From: an uncultured Phascolarctobacterium sp.
GTDB lineage: Bacteria; Bacillota; Negativicutes; Acidaminococcales; Acidaminococcaceae
Reading direction: 5' to 3'
Assembly (NCBI GenBank): GCA_905200645.1
Contig: CAJKLD010000015.1
Span: forward strand, 1 to 54,568
Length of the DNA: 54,568 nt
Each line of letters starts with the position of its first letter. Position 1 is the stretch's first letter. Positions 1-8,462 of the stretch are shown here, piece by piece. The position numbers and the translations under genes were made by a program. Under the pieces are notes generated by a model. That model was not told the origin of the DNA. It made no database searches and saw only the letters and a program-made list of their open reading frames with translations.

Positions 1-38
1 GGAACGGCAAAATTTTTTACACTTCTACTACTTCTTTA

Positions 39-98
39 TCACACATCAGCAAAATAAGCAGGGCTGTAAACCTGAGCGTTTTTTAAAACCTTAATCAT
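39..98 (-). pseudogene. Amidohydrolase/isoaspartyl dipeptidase-like 5' stub (broken gene start)
   Basis: On the minus strand an ATG at 98 with a good ribosome binding site (GAAAGGA) opens a 19-codon frame, MIKVLKNAQVYSPAYFADV, that ends in TGA followed at once by TAA. The opening resembles the N-terminus of beta-aspartyl (isoaspartyl) dipeptidases and related amidohydrolases, which start with a short beta strand of this type. The next frame continues with DKEVVEV, then another stop, then KILPF, so the reading frame looks decayed rather than simply short. The window ends at base 1, so the remainder cannot be seen. The family assignment rests on a very short match and is tentative. The decay itself is visible in the sequence. 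Confidence 0.35.
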
Positions 99-181
99 AA
101 TATATCCTTTCATTTTACCTATCAGCGAAACAACTCACTTACGTTGAACCTGCTTTTACCGTCGCGTAAGTAAACTGCTAC

Positions 182-209
182 AAAAAAAGCCGGCCGAAAC
201 CGACTTTTT
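182..209 (-). terminator. Rho-independent terminator
   Basis: Read on the minus strand, GTCGG and CCGGC form a 5-bp stem (one G-U pair) around a 6-nt loop, followed by seven T. It lies 36 bases past the stop of the truncated M20 peptidase and would have ended that transcript. Confidence 0.65.
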
Positions 210-244
210 GTTGAAAAATTATTTGTAAAGCATGGACTGTAAAT

Positions 245-1189
245 CTAGAGCACCTTTTCCAAAACATGCAGGGACGGTTCGATAGAATTAAGCTCCAAAT
301 ATTCGCTTTCGCTGTGTCCGCCTGCGCCAACAGGACCAATGCCGTCAACTGTGGTAGCACCTGCGCCGGAAGTATAATTGCCGTCGCTGGCTCCGCCCGC
401 ATTAACCCATTCAGTAGAAGCGCCATATTCCTTGCTGGCAGCATCAATAACCGCCACCAAGGCAGCAGTATCAGGAGTAGCAGCCATAGGCGCCTGCTTA
501 CCCTTGTTGATGATATTTACAGCAATTTCGGCAGCTTCCGCATGCTTGCTAAGTTTAGCTAAAGCTGCTTCAACAAAAGGAATCTGAGCCTTATCTGCAA
601 TACGCACATCAAGGTCAAGCTGCGCATAAGCAGCTACGCTGTTATATACGGTGCCGCCACTACAAACACCGGCATTAACGGTCAAGCCTGTTTCATAATT
701 GGTTAAAGCCGCTAACTGCAAAATCCAATAAGCCATTTCATTAATAGCGCTGCGGCCATCTTTATGGTTATTGCCCGCGTGAGCAGCTTTGCCATTAAAA
801 TCAACAATATAATGTAAAAGACCTTTACGCGTCAAAACTCTTGCGCCGCTGGCACGTGCAGATTCCAAAACCAGGCAGTATTTGGTATGCGAGCCAATTT
901 TTTCCAACCAAGCACGAGTGTTGTTGCTGCCGCGTTCCTCTTCAGAATTAAATGCTAAGCAAACCTTTAAATCTTTTAGAGAATCGTTAGCTTCCATAGC
1001 CTTCAACACATGGGTAGCTTGCAGGCAGCCGCATTTCATGTCGCTTACGCCGGGACCGTAAGCACGATCGCCTTGTACAGAAAAGGGACGTTCCTTTACA
1101 GTGCCGTCAGGAAAAACGGTATCCATGTGGCAACACAGAATAACGTCATAATTTTCCTCAGCTGGCAATAAAGATAGAATAAACACCAA
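245..1189 (-). pseudogene. M20 family metallopeptidase, 5'-truncated
   Basis: The frame encodes most of an M20 (carboxypeptidase G2/ArgE/DapE-type) zinc peptidase. The metal-binding HMDTVFPDGT motif lies near residue 22, followed by GVSDMKCG, the catalytic EEERGS and a C-terminal HSESEYLEL. Intact members have about 65-75 residues before the HxD motif; here there are about 20, and the first few do not look like the family. The only available start is a TTG at 1189 with no ribosome binding site, and an in-frame TAA lies at 1199-1201. The divergent promoter of the next gene (1239-1268) occupies the place where the missing 5' part should be. I read this as a decayed gene, with the body still uninterrupted. 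The amidohydrolase stub at 39-98 lies just downstream and is also broken. Confidence 0.7.
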
Positions 1190-1238
1190 AACACAACATT
1201 AGCTTGCGTACATTTTTGTGCAGGTTTTGCTTTAATAT

Positions 1239-1268
1239 TTGACAAAAAAGTGTTATACTTAATATGCT
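1239..1268 (+). promoter_or_regulatory. Promoter of the HD-domain gene
   Basis: TTGACA (1239-1244), an 18-bp spacer and TATGCT (1263-1268) form a good sigma-A-type promoter. Transcription would start near 1275, about 40 bases before the ATG at 1314. Confidence 0.65.
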
Positions 1269-1313
1269 ACATTGTTCGGATTAAGTTAGTTTACATTTTA
1301 AAGGAAAGCTGCT

Positions 1314-1931
1314 ATGATTGCCATACCTCAATGCTTGGATTTTTCAGATATCCACCTTACAAGGGAAATTTGTAAGTTCTATTTAAAAATGCTCGAAATT
1401 AAAAACAGAGATATTTACCTTCACAGCCAGCAGGTAGCTAACTACGCTGCCAGCACCGCAGCGAAGCTTGGTTTACCTGCCTCGGAGGTATCGCAAATCA
1501 AAACGGGAGCACTGCTCCATGATATTGGTCAGCTTTCCGTCCCAAATTTAATTTTGGCTAAACTGCCGTTTCTCTCTACCAGAGAAATGTCCATTTATAA
1601 GCGTCATTGTATTGCCGGAGCCAGCATGCTGGAAAATATTCCGGAATTCACCTATATTATAGACATTATCCGCTGCCATCATGAAAAATGGAACGGCACA
1701 GGCTATCCTAAACGCTTAAAAGGCCAGAATATTCCTATTGGCGCCCGCATTGTAGCCGTAGCTAATTATTACGACCGCAATATCAATCCTTGCATTACTC
1801 ATTGGCAAAAAACTCACGCCGATGCTATTGTAGAGCTGCAGGATAAAGCAGGTCTTGATTTCGACCCGGCGATTGTCAAAGCTTTTATCGAATCGGTAAT
1901 TCCCAAACAAGCAAAAAAACTAGATATTTAA
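1314..1931 (+). CDS. Stand-alone HD-GYP-type phosphohydrolase domain protein
   Basis: This 205-residue protein consists of little more than an HD domain of the HD-GYP type, the class that often hydrolyses cyclic-di-GMP. Visible metal-ligand candidates are H37, the HD pair at 69-70 (LHDIG), H98, HH at 122-123 and D154. The GYP signature is present as GTGYP near residues 128-132. The stretch after D154 (DRNINPC) departs from the usual DALTxxRPY, so the substrate loop is atypical. There is no sensor or membrane domain. The start ATG has AAAGGAAAG upstream. It is transcribed alone, from the promoter at 1239-1268 to the terminator at 1931-1966. Cytoplasmic c-di-GMP or other phosphodiesterase activity is inferred from the family, not shown. 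Confidence 0.85.
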   Translation: MIAIPQCLDFSDIHLTREICKFYLKMLEIKNRDIYLHSQQVANYAASTAAKLGLPASEVSQIKTGALLHDIGQLSVPNLILAKLPFLSTREMSIYKRHCIAGASMLENIPEFTYIIDIIRCHHEKWNGTGYPKRLKGQNIPIGARIVAVANYYDRNINPCITHWQKTHADAIVELQDKAGLDFDPAIVKAFIESVIPKQAKKLDI

Positions 1932-1966
1932 AAGCGCTGCTTAACGTAAAAGTAAGCAGCGCTTTT
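1931..1966. terminator. Bidirectional terminator
   Basis: A 13-bp perfect stem (AAAGCGCTGCTTA with its complement) around a 9-10-nt loop has T-runs on both strands. It ends the HD gene on the plus strand and the CGGC/mre operon on the minus strand. Confidence 0.9.
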
Positions 1967-1985
1967 TGTTTGCTATTTTTTAGTT

Positions 1986-2339
1986 TTAATGAGTACCTTG
2001 CACGATTTTGATACCGCTGGCCGCCAGTTCGTCAGCAATCGCTTTGATGGTGGGACAAAGATGCTTTTCACCGGACGCATCCTTCTTGCTGGTGCAGTTG
2101 CTTAAATGCAGCACGTCAAGCTGTAATTCCTTCATGCGGTTAATTTTCTTCGTAATTCCCTCTTGATTTTCCAGCATGGAGCCTTCGCAGCCATTGCAGG
2201 TCCACATAGCCATAAGGCGCAGCTCCTCGTCACCATATTGAGCGAAGCTTTTTTCTTTATCATACATTACCCGCAGACAGCCTGCTCCCGCGCAGGACGC
2301 AGAGGTTTTTAAGCAGCGTAAAATAGCAATTTTCTTCAT
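1986..2339 (-). CDS. CGGC-domain metal-binding protein
   Basis: A 117-residue cytoplasmic protein rich in cysteine. Cysteines occur in CLKTSASCAGAGC near residues 9-21, in the WTCNGCEG motif near 47-54, and in two later Cys-containing segments (NCTSKK and HLCPT). The layout matches the CGGC domain family (PF08821-type), predicted to bind metal, with no established function. It is the last gene before the bidirectional terminator and starts 54 bases after the DUF2344 gene, so it may be the tail of the cell-shape operon or have its own weak promoter. Family assignment is fairly secure from the cysteine pattern; any role would be a guess. Confidence 0.75.
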   Translation of the reverse strand: MKKIAILRCLKTSASCAGAGCLRVMYDKEKSFAQYGDEELRLMAMWTCNGCEGSMLENQEGITKKINRMKELQLDVLHLSNCTSKKDASGEKHLCPTIKAIADELAASGIKIVQGTH

Positions 2340-2393
2340 AATTTACAGCCTCCAAAAGCTCATTCTTTAAGTCGCAAATAAATCTGCAAACTA

Positions 2394-3101
2394 TTAACTC
2401 AGCTTTACCGCATCATTATTCAGCATGGGCAGCTGCTGTCCTTTTTTGCCTAAGCGGTACAAGCGCAGACGTTCAATATCTGCCATAGCCACAGGCAAAT
2501 TCAGCTGATACTGCTCGTTTAAAGCGTTGAGCAAATCCACAGCCTTCATGCTGCCCGTAGACGTAATTTTGCAGTCAAAGGTAAAAATTGTTTTTTCCTC
2601 ATCCTGCATAACCTCCAAATGAGGAATATAAAACTTAACGTCAATTTCTTTAAAGCCAGCCTTACTTTTAGGCGCAGCCTTTTTAAACGGCAGCTCTTGA
2701 CAGGCATTGAATTGGGCAACGGCATCGCTGACGTTTTCACTAAAGGGCAGAGTAACACGATAGCCGGCTCCGGCAGCCTGGCTCATCAACGCTGCATGAT
2801 GCGTATCTACCGCATCAGCAGCCAATACGCGAATACCTCGCGGCAGCGCTGCATCCAAAGCTCTCGCCGCATTTTCTACTTCCATTGGTTCAGCCAGCTC
2901 AATCTCAACAAACTCGGTGTAGCTTACTACGCCTACACCCAAAGCAGATGCCAAGCTGAATTTTAAATGAGGATTAAAGCCTTCACTGTAAGCTGCCGGC
3001 AGCTTAGCGCGACGGATAGCACGGCCAATAGTGCGCACATATTCTAAATGAGAGATAAAGCGAATTTCCGGATCTTTAGTAATTTGCATACGCAGCTTCA
3101 T
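2394..3101 (-). CDS. TIGR03936/DUF2344 radical-SAM-associated protein
   Basis: The 235-residue product begins MKLRMQITKDPEIRFISHL, typical of the DUF2344 family, which is almost always encoded beside or fused to the TIGR03960 radical SAM protein. A longer frame extends upstream to 3353, but it runs inside the radical SAM gene and lacks family sequence. The ATG at 3101 overlaps the upstream TAA by one base (TAATG) and has GGGGAGG seven to ten bases ahead, so I chose it. The overlap implies translational coupling. Function is unknown. The pair commonly sits between rodA and rng/rplU in Firmicutes, and has been suspected of RNA or ribosome modification on context alone. Confidence 0.88.
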   Translation of the reverse strand: MKLRMQITKDPEIRFISHLEYVRTIGRAIRRAKLPAAYSEGFNPHLKFSLASALGVGVVSYTEFVEIELAEPMEVENAARALDAALPRGIRVLAADAVDTHHAALMSQAAGAGYRVTLPFSENVSDAVAQFNACQELPFKKAAPKSKAGFKEIDVKFYIPHLEVMQDEEKTIFTFDCKITSTGSMKAVDLLNALNEQYQLNLPVAMADIERLRLYRLGKKGQQLPMLNNDAVKLS

Positions 3102-4966
3102 TATTGCTTTGCCTCCCCTTTGTAATCTATTATGCTGACGCCCAGCTTTTGGCATACGCCGCAGCCGGTACAATTGGAACGACGACAGTCGTGGGTAAGC
3201 TGTTGTGCGTAAGCCTTTTGCCATTCGTTCCACAAAAAGCGGCGGGATACGCCCGGAGAAATATGCTCCCAGGGAAAAGCTTCGTTTTCGCTTCTTTGTC
3301 GAGCGGCATAAAAATCCTTGTCCAAACCGGCCTCTGCAAAGGCTTCCAGCCAACGGTCATAGGAGAAGCAGTCGCTCCAGCCGTCAAAACGCGCGCCCTT
3401 TTGCCAAGCCAATAGCAACGCTTTGCCTAAGCGACGGTCACCGCGGGCAAAAACAGCTTCAATAATACCGGTCTTGCTGTCGTGATAATTTAAGGTAACG
3501 TTTTTAATTGTTTTAATTTCGTCCTTGAGCAAAAACTGCTTGCGGCGTATATTTTCTAAATCATCCTGGGCAAACCATTGAAAGGCGGTATAAGGCTTAG
3601 GCACAAAGAAGGAAGCGCTTACCGTAACTTTGCAGCCTTTTTTGCCGGTAATCTGATAATATTTATACTGTACCTTGCGCGCCAAATCAGCAATCGCCAG
3701 TACGTCATCATCATTTTCAAAAGGCAGGCCAATCATAAAATACAGCTTAACACTGTTCCATCCCGAAGCAAATGCCGCGCCTACGGCGTTCATCAAATCT
3801 TCTTCCGTAACACCCTTGTTAATTACGTCACGCATTTTTTGACTGCCCGCTTCGGGAGCAAAAGTTAAACCACTTTTGCGCACGGCCTGAATCTCTTTGG
3901 CAATCGCTACGCAAAAGCTGTCAATACGCAGCGAGGGCAGAGAAACGCTCACACGATCGTCCTTAAATTCGTCAATCATATCATGCACCATAGGCGCTAA
4001 GCAGGAATAATCTGCGCTGGATAAAGATACAAGGCTAATTTCGTTATAACCGGTATTATCCACCAGCTTACGCGCTAACCTCTTCAACACCTCCGGCTTG
4101 CGCTCGCGCACCGGACGATACACCATGCCCGCATGGCAAAAACGACAGCCGCGGCTGCAACCACGGAATACCTCCAGCATAATGCGGTCGTGAACAATTT
4201 CGCCAAAGGGTACAATCGGAGCAGTCGGAAAATCTATACTGTTCATATCCTTAACTACTCTTTTGTAGACAACAGCAGGTGCATTTTCTTCCACAGGAAC
4301 AATCTCTTTAAAGGTCAAATTTTCATTATAAACAGGCTTGTAAAAGGACGGTACATAAATACCGCTGATTTTTACTGCTTTATGTAAAAATCCCTGACGA
4401 CCACCCGGCTTACCTGCACGTTTCCAAGCTTTATAGGCTTCCATTACTTCCAGCATAACCTCTTCGCCTTCGCCGATAACGGCAAAATCAAAAAAATCAG
4501 CCAAAGGCTCCGGATTATAAACGCAGGGTCCGCCAACAATTACCAGCGGATCTGCTTCCGTGCGTTCTGCCGCCAGCACAGGAATACCACCTAAATCAAG
4601 CATATTCAAAATATTAGTATAACTAAGCTCATATTGCAAAGTAAAGCCAACGATATCACAATTCTTAAGGCTCTTTTTATTTTCCAGCGTGCGCAGAGGA
4701 ATGTTACGCTCGCGCATTTTTGCTTCCATATCTATCCACGGAGCATACACGCGCTCGGCCTGCACTCCCTGCTGCCGGTTAAGCAGATGATACAAAATTT
4801 TGAAGCCTAAATAGCTCATGCCCACTTCGTAAACATCGGGAAAAGCAAGCGCAATGGTAGCTTCCACCTGGTCCGCAGGCTTAATCACACTGCCAAACTC
4901 ACCGCCGGTATAACGCGCAGGCTTCTGCACGCTGCTTAATATATCAATGGTTAATTCCTTTTCCAT
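3101..4966 (-). CDS. TIGR03960 family B12-binding-like radical SAM protein
   Basis: This 621-residue protein carries an N-terminal B12-binding-like Rossmann region (roughly 1-190, including a GGPCVYNPEP segment). A radical SAM core follows from about residue 250, with the CxxxCxxC cluster motif CSRGCRFC near 271-278. The C-terminus holds further cysteines (CRRSNCTGCGVC), possibly an additional Fe-S site. It would bind a 4Fe-4S cluster and S-adenosylmethionine in the cytoplasm; its substrate is not known. It follows rodA by nine bases and overlaps the DUF2344 gene by one base. The ATG at 4966 has AAGGAGG upstream. Length is normal for the family. Confidence 0.92.
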   Translation of the reverse strand: MEKELTIDILSSVQKPARYTGGEFGSVIKPADQVEATIALAFPDVYEVGMSYLGFKILYHLLNRQQGVQAERVYAPWIDMEAKMRERNIPLRTLENKKSLKNCDIVGFTLQYELSYTNILNMLDLGGIPVLAAERTEADPLVIVGGPCVYNPEPLADFFDFAVIGEGEEVMLEVMEAYKAWKRAGKPGGRQGFLHKAVKISGIYVPSFYKPVYNENLTFKEIVPVEENAPAVVYKRVVKDMNSIDFPTAPIVPFGEIVHDRIMLEVFRGCSRGCRFCHAGMVYRPVRERKPEVLKRLARKLVDNTGYNEISLVSLSSADYSCLAPMVHDMIDEFKDDRVSVSLPSLRIDSFCVAIAKEIQAVRKSGLTFAPEAGSQKMRDVINKGVTEEDLMNAVGAAFASGWNSVKLYFMIGLPFENDDDVLAIADLARKVQYKYYQITGKKGCKVTVSASFFVPKPYTAFQWFAQDDLENIRRKQFLLKDEIKTIKNVTLNYHDSKTGIIEAVFARGDRRLGKALLLAWQKGARFDGWSDCFSYDRWLEAFAEAGLDKDFYAARQRSENEAFPWEHISPGVSRRFLWNEWQKAYAQQLTHDCRRSNCTGCGVCQKLGVSIIDYKGEAKQ

Positions 4967-4975
4967 AAATCCTCC

Positions 4976-6082
4976 TTAGAATTGCAGATTTTGCTTGCGC
5001 ACTTTAACATTCAGTAAAATTGCCACCAGCATAAGATTGGTAGTCAGCGAGCTTACCCCGTAGCTTAAAAACGGCAGCGGTACGCCTGTAACCGGCATAA
5101 TACCGGCAGTCATGCCAATATTTACCATCACATGGAACATAAACATACTGGTCACACCTACTGCCAATAAAGTCCCAAAATTATCATCGGCATCCAGCGC
5201 AATAGCGATACCGCGCCAAATAATTATTAAATACAATAAAATTATCACCGCTGCACCCAAAAAGCCAAACTCCTCACCGGCTACGGCAAAAATAAAGTCC
5301 GTATGGTTTTCCGGCAGAAAATTCAACTGGCTTTGAGTGCCGGCCAGCCAGCCTTTACCTGTCAAGCCGCCGCTGCCGATAGCGATTTTGGACTGAATAA
5401 CATGATAGCCGCTGCCAAAAGGATCCAGTTCCGGATTTAAAAATACACGGATACGGTTTTTTTGATAATCCTTCAAAATCAGCCAAAAGGCCGGCAAAAA
5501 TGCCACAAAAGCTACGCCTAAACGAAAGAACCATTTGTATTTAAAACCGCTGACAAAAATCATGCCGGTCAAAATAGCAATAAAAGTAAGCGAGGTGCCT
5601 AAGTCCGGCTGACGCATTACTAAAAACCACGGCACAAAAATATACGCAAATACCGGCAGATAATCCTTAAAATCTTCCAACCATTCAATACGCTTATCCA
5701 TAAAGGTTGCCAGACAAATGATTAAAAACACCTTGGAAAATTCACTTGGTTGAAAAGACAAAGAGCCAATCTGAATCCAGCGTTGCGCGCCTAATTGGCT
5801 GTGGCCTACTAGCATAACGGCAATCAACAGAATAATGTTAAAAATATAAAGCTTTGTAGCATAATTTTTCAGCATGCGATAATCAAAAGCCAGGGAAACA
5901 GTCACCATAAGAATGCCAAAAGCCATAAAAACACTTTGGCGCTGCACATGCCAGGATTTCCCCGTGCTCACCACAAAGGAATGAGTAGCGCTGTCAATAA
6001 GTCCCAAGCCGCAGCCCATAAGCATCAGCACAGCAAAAATCAGCCACCAATCTAAATTTTTCAGGATACGTTTAATATCCAC
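4976..6082 (-). CDS. rodA: Rod shape-determining protein RodA (SEDS glycosyltransferase)
   Basis: A 368-residue polytopic membrane protein of the SEDS family (RodA/FtsW/SpoVE), the peptidoglycan glycosyltransferase of the elongasome that works with PBP2. About ten hydrophobic segments are visible. Family hallmarks include GAQRWI near residue 114, FQPSEFSK near 125, QPDLGTS near 158 and the C-terminal PFLSYGVSSL near 340. It lies 15 bases after mrdA in the same operon. The length and N-terminus (MDIKRILKNLDWWLI) fit RodA better than FtsW, and the neighbouring PBP2 and MreBCD genes support this. The ATG at 6082 is preceded by AAGGAAGGAG. Confidence 0.96.
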   Translation of the reverse strand: MDIKRILKNLDWWLIFAVLMLMGCGLGLIDSATHSFVVSTGKSWHVQRQSVFMAFGILMVTVSLAFDYRMLKNYATKLYIFNIILLIAVMLVGHSQLGAQRWIQIGSLSFQPSEFSKVFLIICLATFMDKRIEWLEDFKDYLPVFAYIFVPWFLVMRQPDLGTSLTFIAILTGMIFVSGFKYKWFFRLGVAFVAFLPAFWLILKDYQKNRIRVFLNPELDPFGSGYHVIQSKIAIGSGGLTGKGWLAGTQSQLNFLPENHTDFIFAVAGEEFGFLGAAVIILLYLIIIWRGIAIALDADDNFGTLLAVGVTSMFMFHVMVNIGMTAGIMPVTGVPLPFLSYGVSSLTTNLMLVAILLNVKVRKQNLQF

Positions 6083-6097
6083 AATGCTGCTCCTTCC

Positions 6098-7936
6098 TTA
6101 TTGCTCCGGCTGCGCAGACTGCTGCTCCGGTTCGTCTTCCGGCATCCAGCCACGCTCCTTAAAAAATTCTTCAAACGCTTTATAAACAATCGGACCTGCT
6201 GCCGTAGAACCAAAGCCGCCCTGCTCCACTATGCAGACAACTACCAGCTCAGGGTCATCAACCGGTCCGTATGCAACAAACAAACCATGGTCGCGTCCGT
6301 GCGAGTTTTCCGCCGTACCGGTTTTACCGGCAATGGGCTTGGACAACTGGCTGAAATAAGAAGCGGTACCGCCCTCCTGCGTCGTAGCGCTCATACCCTG
6401 ACGCATATAGTCAATGGTCTGCTGGGAGACATCAATGTGCTGGCCTGCTTCCCGTTTAGGTTTTTTAAACAGTGTTCCGTCGGCATTCAAAATGCTGTCT
6501 ACTAAATACGGCTGATATTTAATGCCGCCGTTAGCAACAACGCTGAGCATTACCGAAAGCTGCATAGGCGTAGTCAGGTTAAAGCCCTGCCCAATAGCAG
6601 CGTTAAAAGTATCGCCTAAACGCCAATCCTCGTTCCAAATTTCGCGTTTTACCTGCTTAGAGGCAACTAAACCGTTGCTTTCTCCCTCTAAGTCAATGCC
6701 GGTTTTTTGGCCAAAACCGTAAATACGCGCATATTTAGCGATATTATCAATACCGACACGATAACCCAGCTCGTAAAAATATACGTTATCACTCATGGCC
6801 AAGCCGGAAATAAAAGTCAGCCAGCCCAAAACCTCTCCGCCTGCATTACCCATAGTAGGTACCAACGGATGAAAGCCGCCGTCAAAAATAGGCTCATCTA
6901 TGCGCACCTTGTTCAACTCAAAAGCTGCGCTGCCGGTAACAATTTTAAAGGTAGAACCCGGCGGATATTCACCGCTGATAACTTTATTGTTCAACGGATA
7001 GCTGTCATCATTATTGATTTTATTCCAATCTTTAGAAGAAATACCATGCACAAACAGATTCGGGTCGTAATCCGGACGGCTGACCATAGCGCGCACCGCA
7101 CCGTTACGCGGGTCAACAGCCACCACGGCAGCCGCACGGGCTTTAGGAGCAATACCGCTGCTGCGCAGATAAGCCAAATGCTTATCCGTAAAATCTTCTA
7201 AAGCTTTTTGCAGACGATAATCAATAGTCAACTGTAAATTTTTACCTGGCGTAGGCTTAACTGCATCATAATGCTTGACCACATTACCGCCTACGTCTAC
7301 TTCCTCCATAAACGCGCCGTCCTCGCCTCGCAGCACTTTATCATAGCTTTTTTCTAAGCCCGCCTTGCCGACGATGCTTCCCTGGGTAATACCTTTAAAT
7401 AAACCATTTTCTATTTCATAAGCGCTTACTTCGCCTACATAACCCAACGCATGTACTGCCAATTCATGGTAAGGATAATTGCGAATGGGCTGTACCTGAA
7501 GCATCAGCTCCGGTATATAGCGCCGCTGTTCCTCAACACGCGTCACCATATTAGGCGTCAAATCACTTTTCAACAAAACCGGCTCGTAATAATCGGCGTT
7601 ATCCTTAATTTTTTTTTGAATTTCTTCTAAAGGAATCTGTAAAAGCCGACTAATAGCCTGCAAGGTTTCCGACTTATACTCCGACTGTTTTTGCAGCAGC
7701 ACAGCATATCCCGGCAAATTATTGACCAATTCCTTGCCGTCCTTATCATAAATAAGACCTCTAGGCGCAATAATTTTAGATTGGCGCAGACGGTTTCCGT
7801 CCGATTGCTTAGTATAATAATCGCCGCGCCACAACTGCAAGTAAACAAGGCGTCCCAATAAAATTGCAAAAAGCAGAAGGCAGATGCCCAGCATAACGTG
7901 CAGACGCAGATCTCTGTCTGTTTGTTTTTGATTCAT
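6098..7936 (-). CDS. mrdA: Penicillin-binding protein 2 (elongasome transpeptidase)
   Basis: Class B PBP, 612 residues from the chosen start. One N-terminal membrane segment (about 15-33) is followed by a dimerisation/pedestal domain and the transpeptidase domain. The active-site motifs are STFK (about 328), SDN (about 382) and KTGT (about 538). It cross-links peptidoglycan during side-wall growth together with RodA. An in-frame ATG at 7960 and a GTG at 7945 are also possible. I prefer ATG 7936 because the AAAGGGGG ribosome binding site lies inside the longer version and the family normally begins near MNQKQTDRDLRL. The GTG at 7945 would have closer Shine-Dalgarno spacing. The gene is packed between mreD and rodA. 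Confidence 0.95.
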   Translation of the reverse strand: MNQKQTDRDLRLHVMLGICLLLFAILLGRLVYLQLWRGDYYTKQSDGNRLRQSKIIAPRGLIYDKDGKELVNNLPGYAVLLQKQSEYKSETLQAISRLLQIPLEEIQKKIKDNADYYEPVLLKSDLTPNMVTRVEEQRRYIPELMLQVQPIRNYPYHELAVHALGYVGEVSAYEIENGLFKGITQGSIVGKAGLEKSYDKVLRGEDGAFMEEVDVGGNVVKHYDAVKPTPGKNLQLTIDYRLQKALEDFTDKHLAYLRSSGIAPKARAAAVVAVDPRNGAVRAMVSRPDYDPNLFVHGISSKDWNKINNDDSYPLNNKVISGEYPPGSTFKIVTGSAAFELNKVRIDEPIFDGGFHPLVPTMGNAGGEVLGWLTFISGLAMSDNVYFYELGYRVGIDNIAKYARIYGFGQKTGIDLEGESNGLVASKQVKREIWNEDWRLGDTFNAAIGQGFNLTTPMQLSVMLSVVANGGIKYQPYLVDSILNADGTLFKKPKREAGQHIDVSQQTIDYMRQGMSATTQEGGTASYFSQLSKPIAGKTGTAENSHGRDHGLFVAYGPVDDPELVVVCIVEQGGFGSTAAGPIVYKAFEEFFKERGWMPEDEPEQQSAQPEQ

Positions 7937-7961
7937 AACGGACACTCTGCCCCCTTTCATT

Positions 7962-8462
7962 TTAATAGGAAATATCTTCCTCTTTTATCCATTGATAAAC
8001 TCTTTTGACCAAAAGCACTACCGGCACCACCAATAATGCGTTACCAATAATAAAGCCTAAACTATTCAAGCAATAGTCAAAAAAAATATTCCAGCGTCCG
8101 CCGCTACGCAGCAGTTCCAGCCACCAATAGCAAAATCTAAGCGCCGTACTGCACACAGAAATTGCCAAAATATGAAATGCGGCATTGTCCTTAACAACCT
8201 TTTCTTTCATCAATCCTACCGCATAACCTAAAGCCATCCGGCTTAGCATATGATAGCCAAACACGCCCACTGTCATGGCATCCTGTAAAAAGCCAATACC
8301 CAACCCGGCAGCAGCTCCCTGCTTTTCTCCCAACAGCATAGCAAAGACATACAGCGCCAACAGCGGTAAATCAAAGGCCAGCCAACCGGTGTAGAAAGCA
8401 GAAGCCGCACCTTGTAAAAGCATTAAAAGCAGAAACAGGACGGGCCAAATCAGTCTCCTCAT
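7962..8462 (-). CDS. mreD: Rod shape-determining protein MreD
   Basis: A 166-residue, very hydrophobic protein with five or six membrane segments. It matches MreD in size, hydropathy and position between mreC and PBP2. Sequence conservation in MreD is low, so context carries much of the call; GFLQDAMTVGVFGYHML around residue 57-73 is typical of the family. It is a membrane component of the elongasome. Its ATG at 8462 overlaps the 3' end of mreC by four bases (ATGA), indicating translational coupling. Confidence 0.93.
   Translation of the reverse strand: MRRLIWPVLFLLLMLLQGAASAFYTGWLAFDLPLLALYVFAMLLGEKQGAAAGLGIGFLQDAMTVGVFGYHMLSRMALGYAVGLMKEKVVKDNAAFHILAISVCSTALRFCYWWLELLRSGGRWNIFFDYCLNSLGFIIGNALLVVPVVLLVKRVYQWIKEEDISY

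Noticed and set aside
62..1200. Reading the M20 frame as an intact gene
   Set aside because: The only start is a TTG without ribosome site, an in-frame stop lies just upstream, and the N-terminal part of the fold is missing.
2394..3353. A 319-residue version of the DUF2344 protein
   Set aside because: The first 84 codons overlap the radical SAM gene in another frame and carry no family sequence; ATG 3101 has the ribosome site and a TAATG junction.
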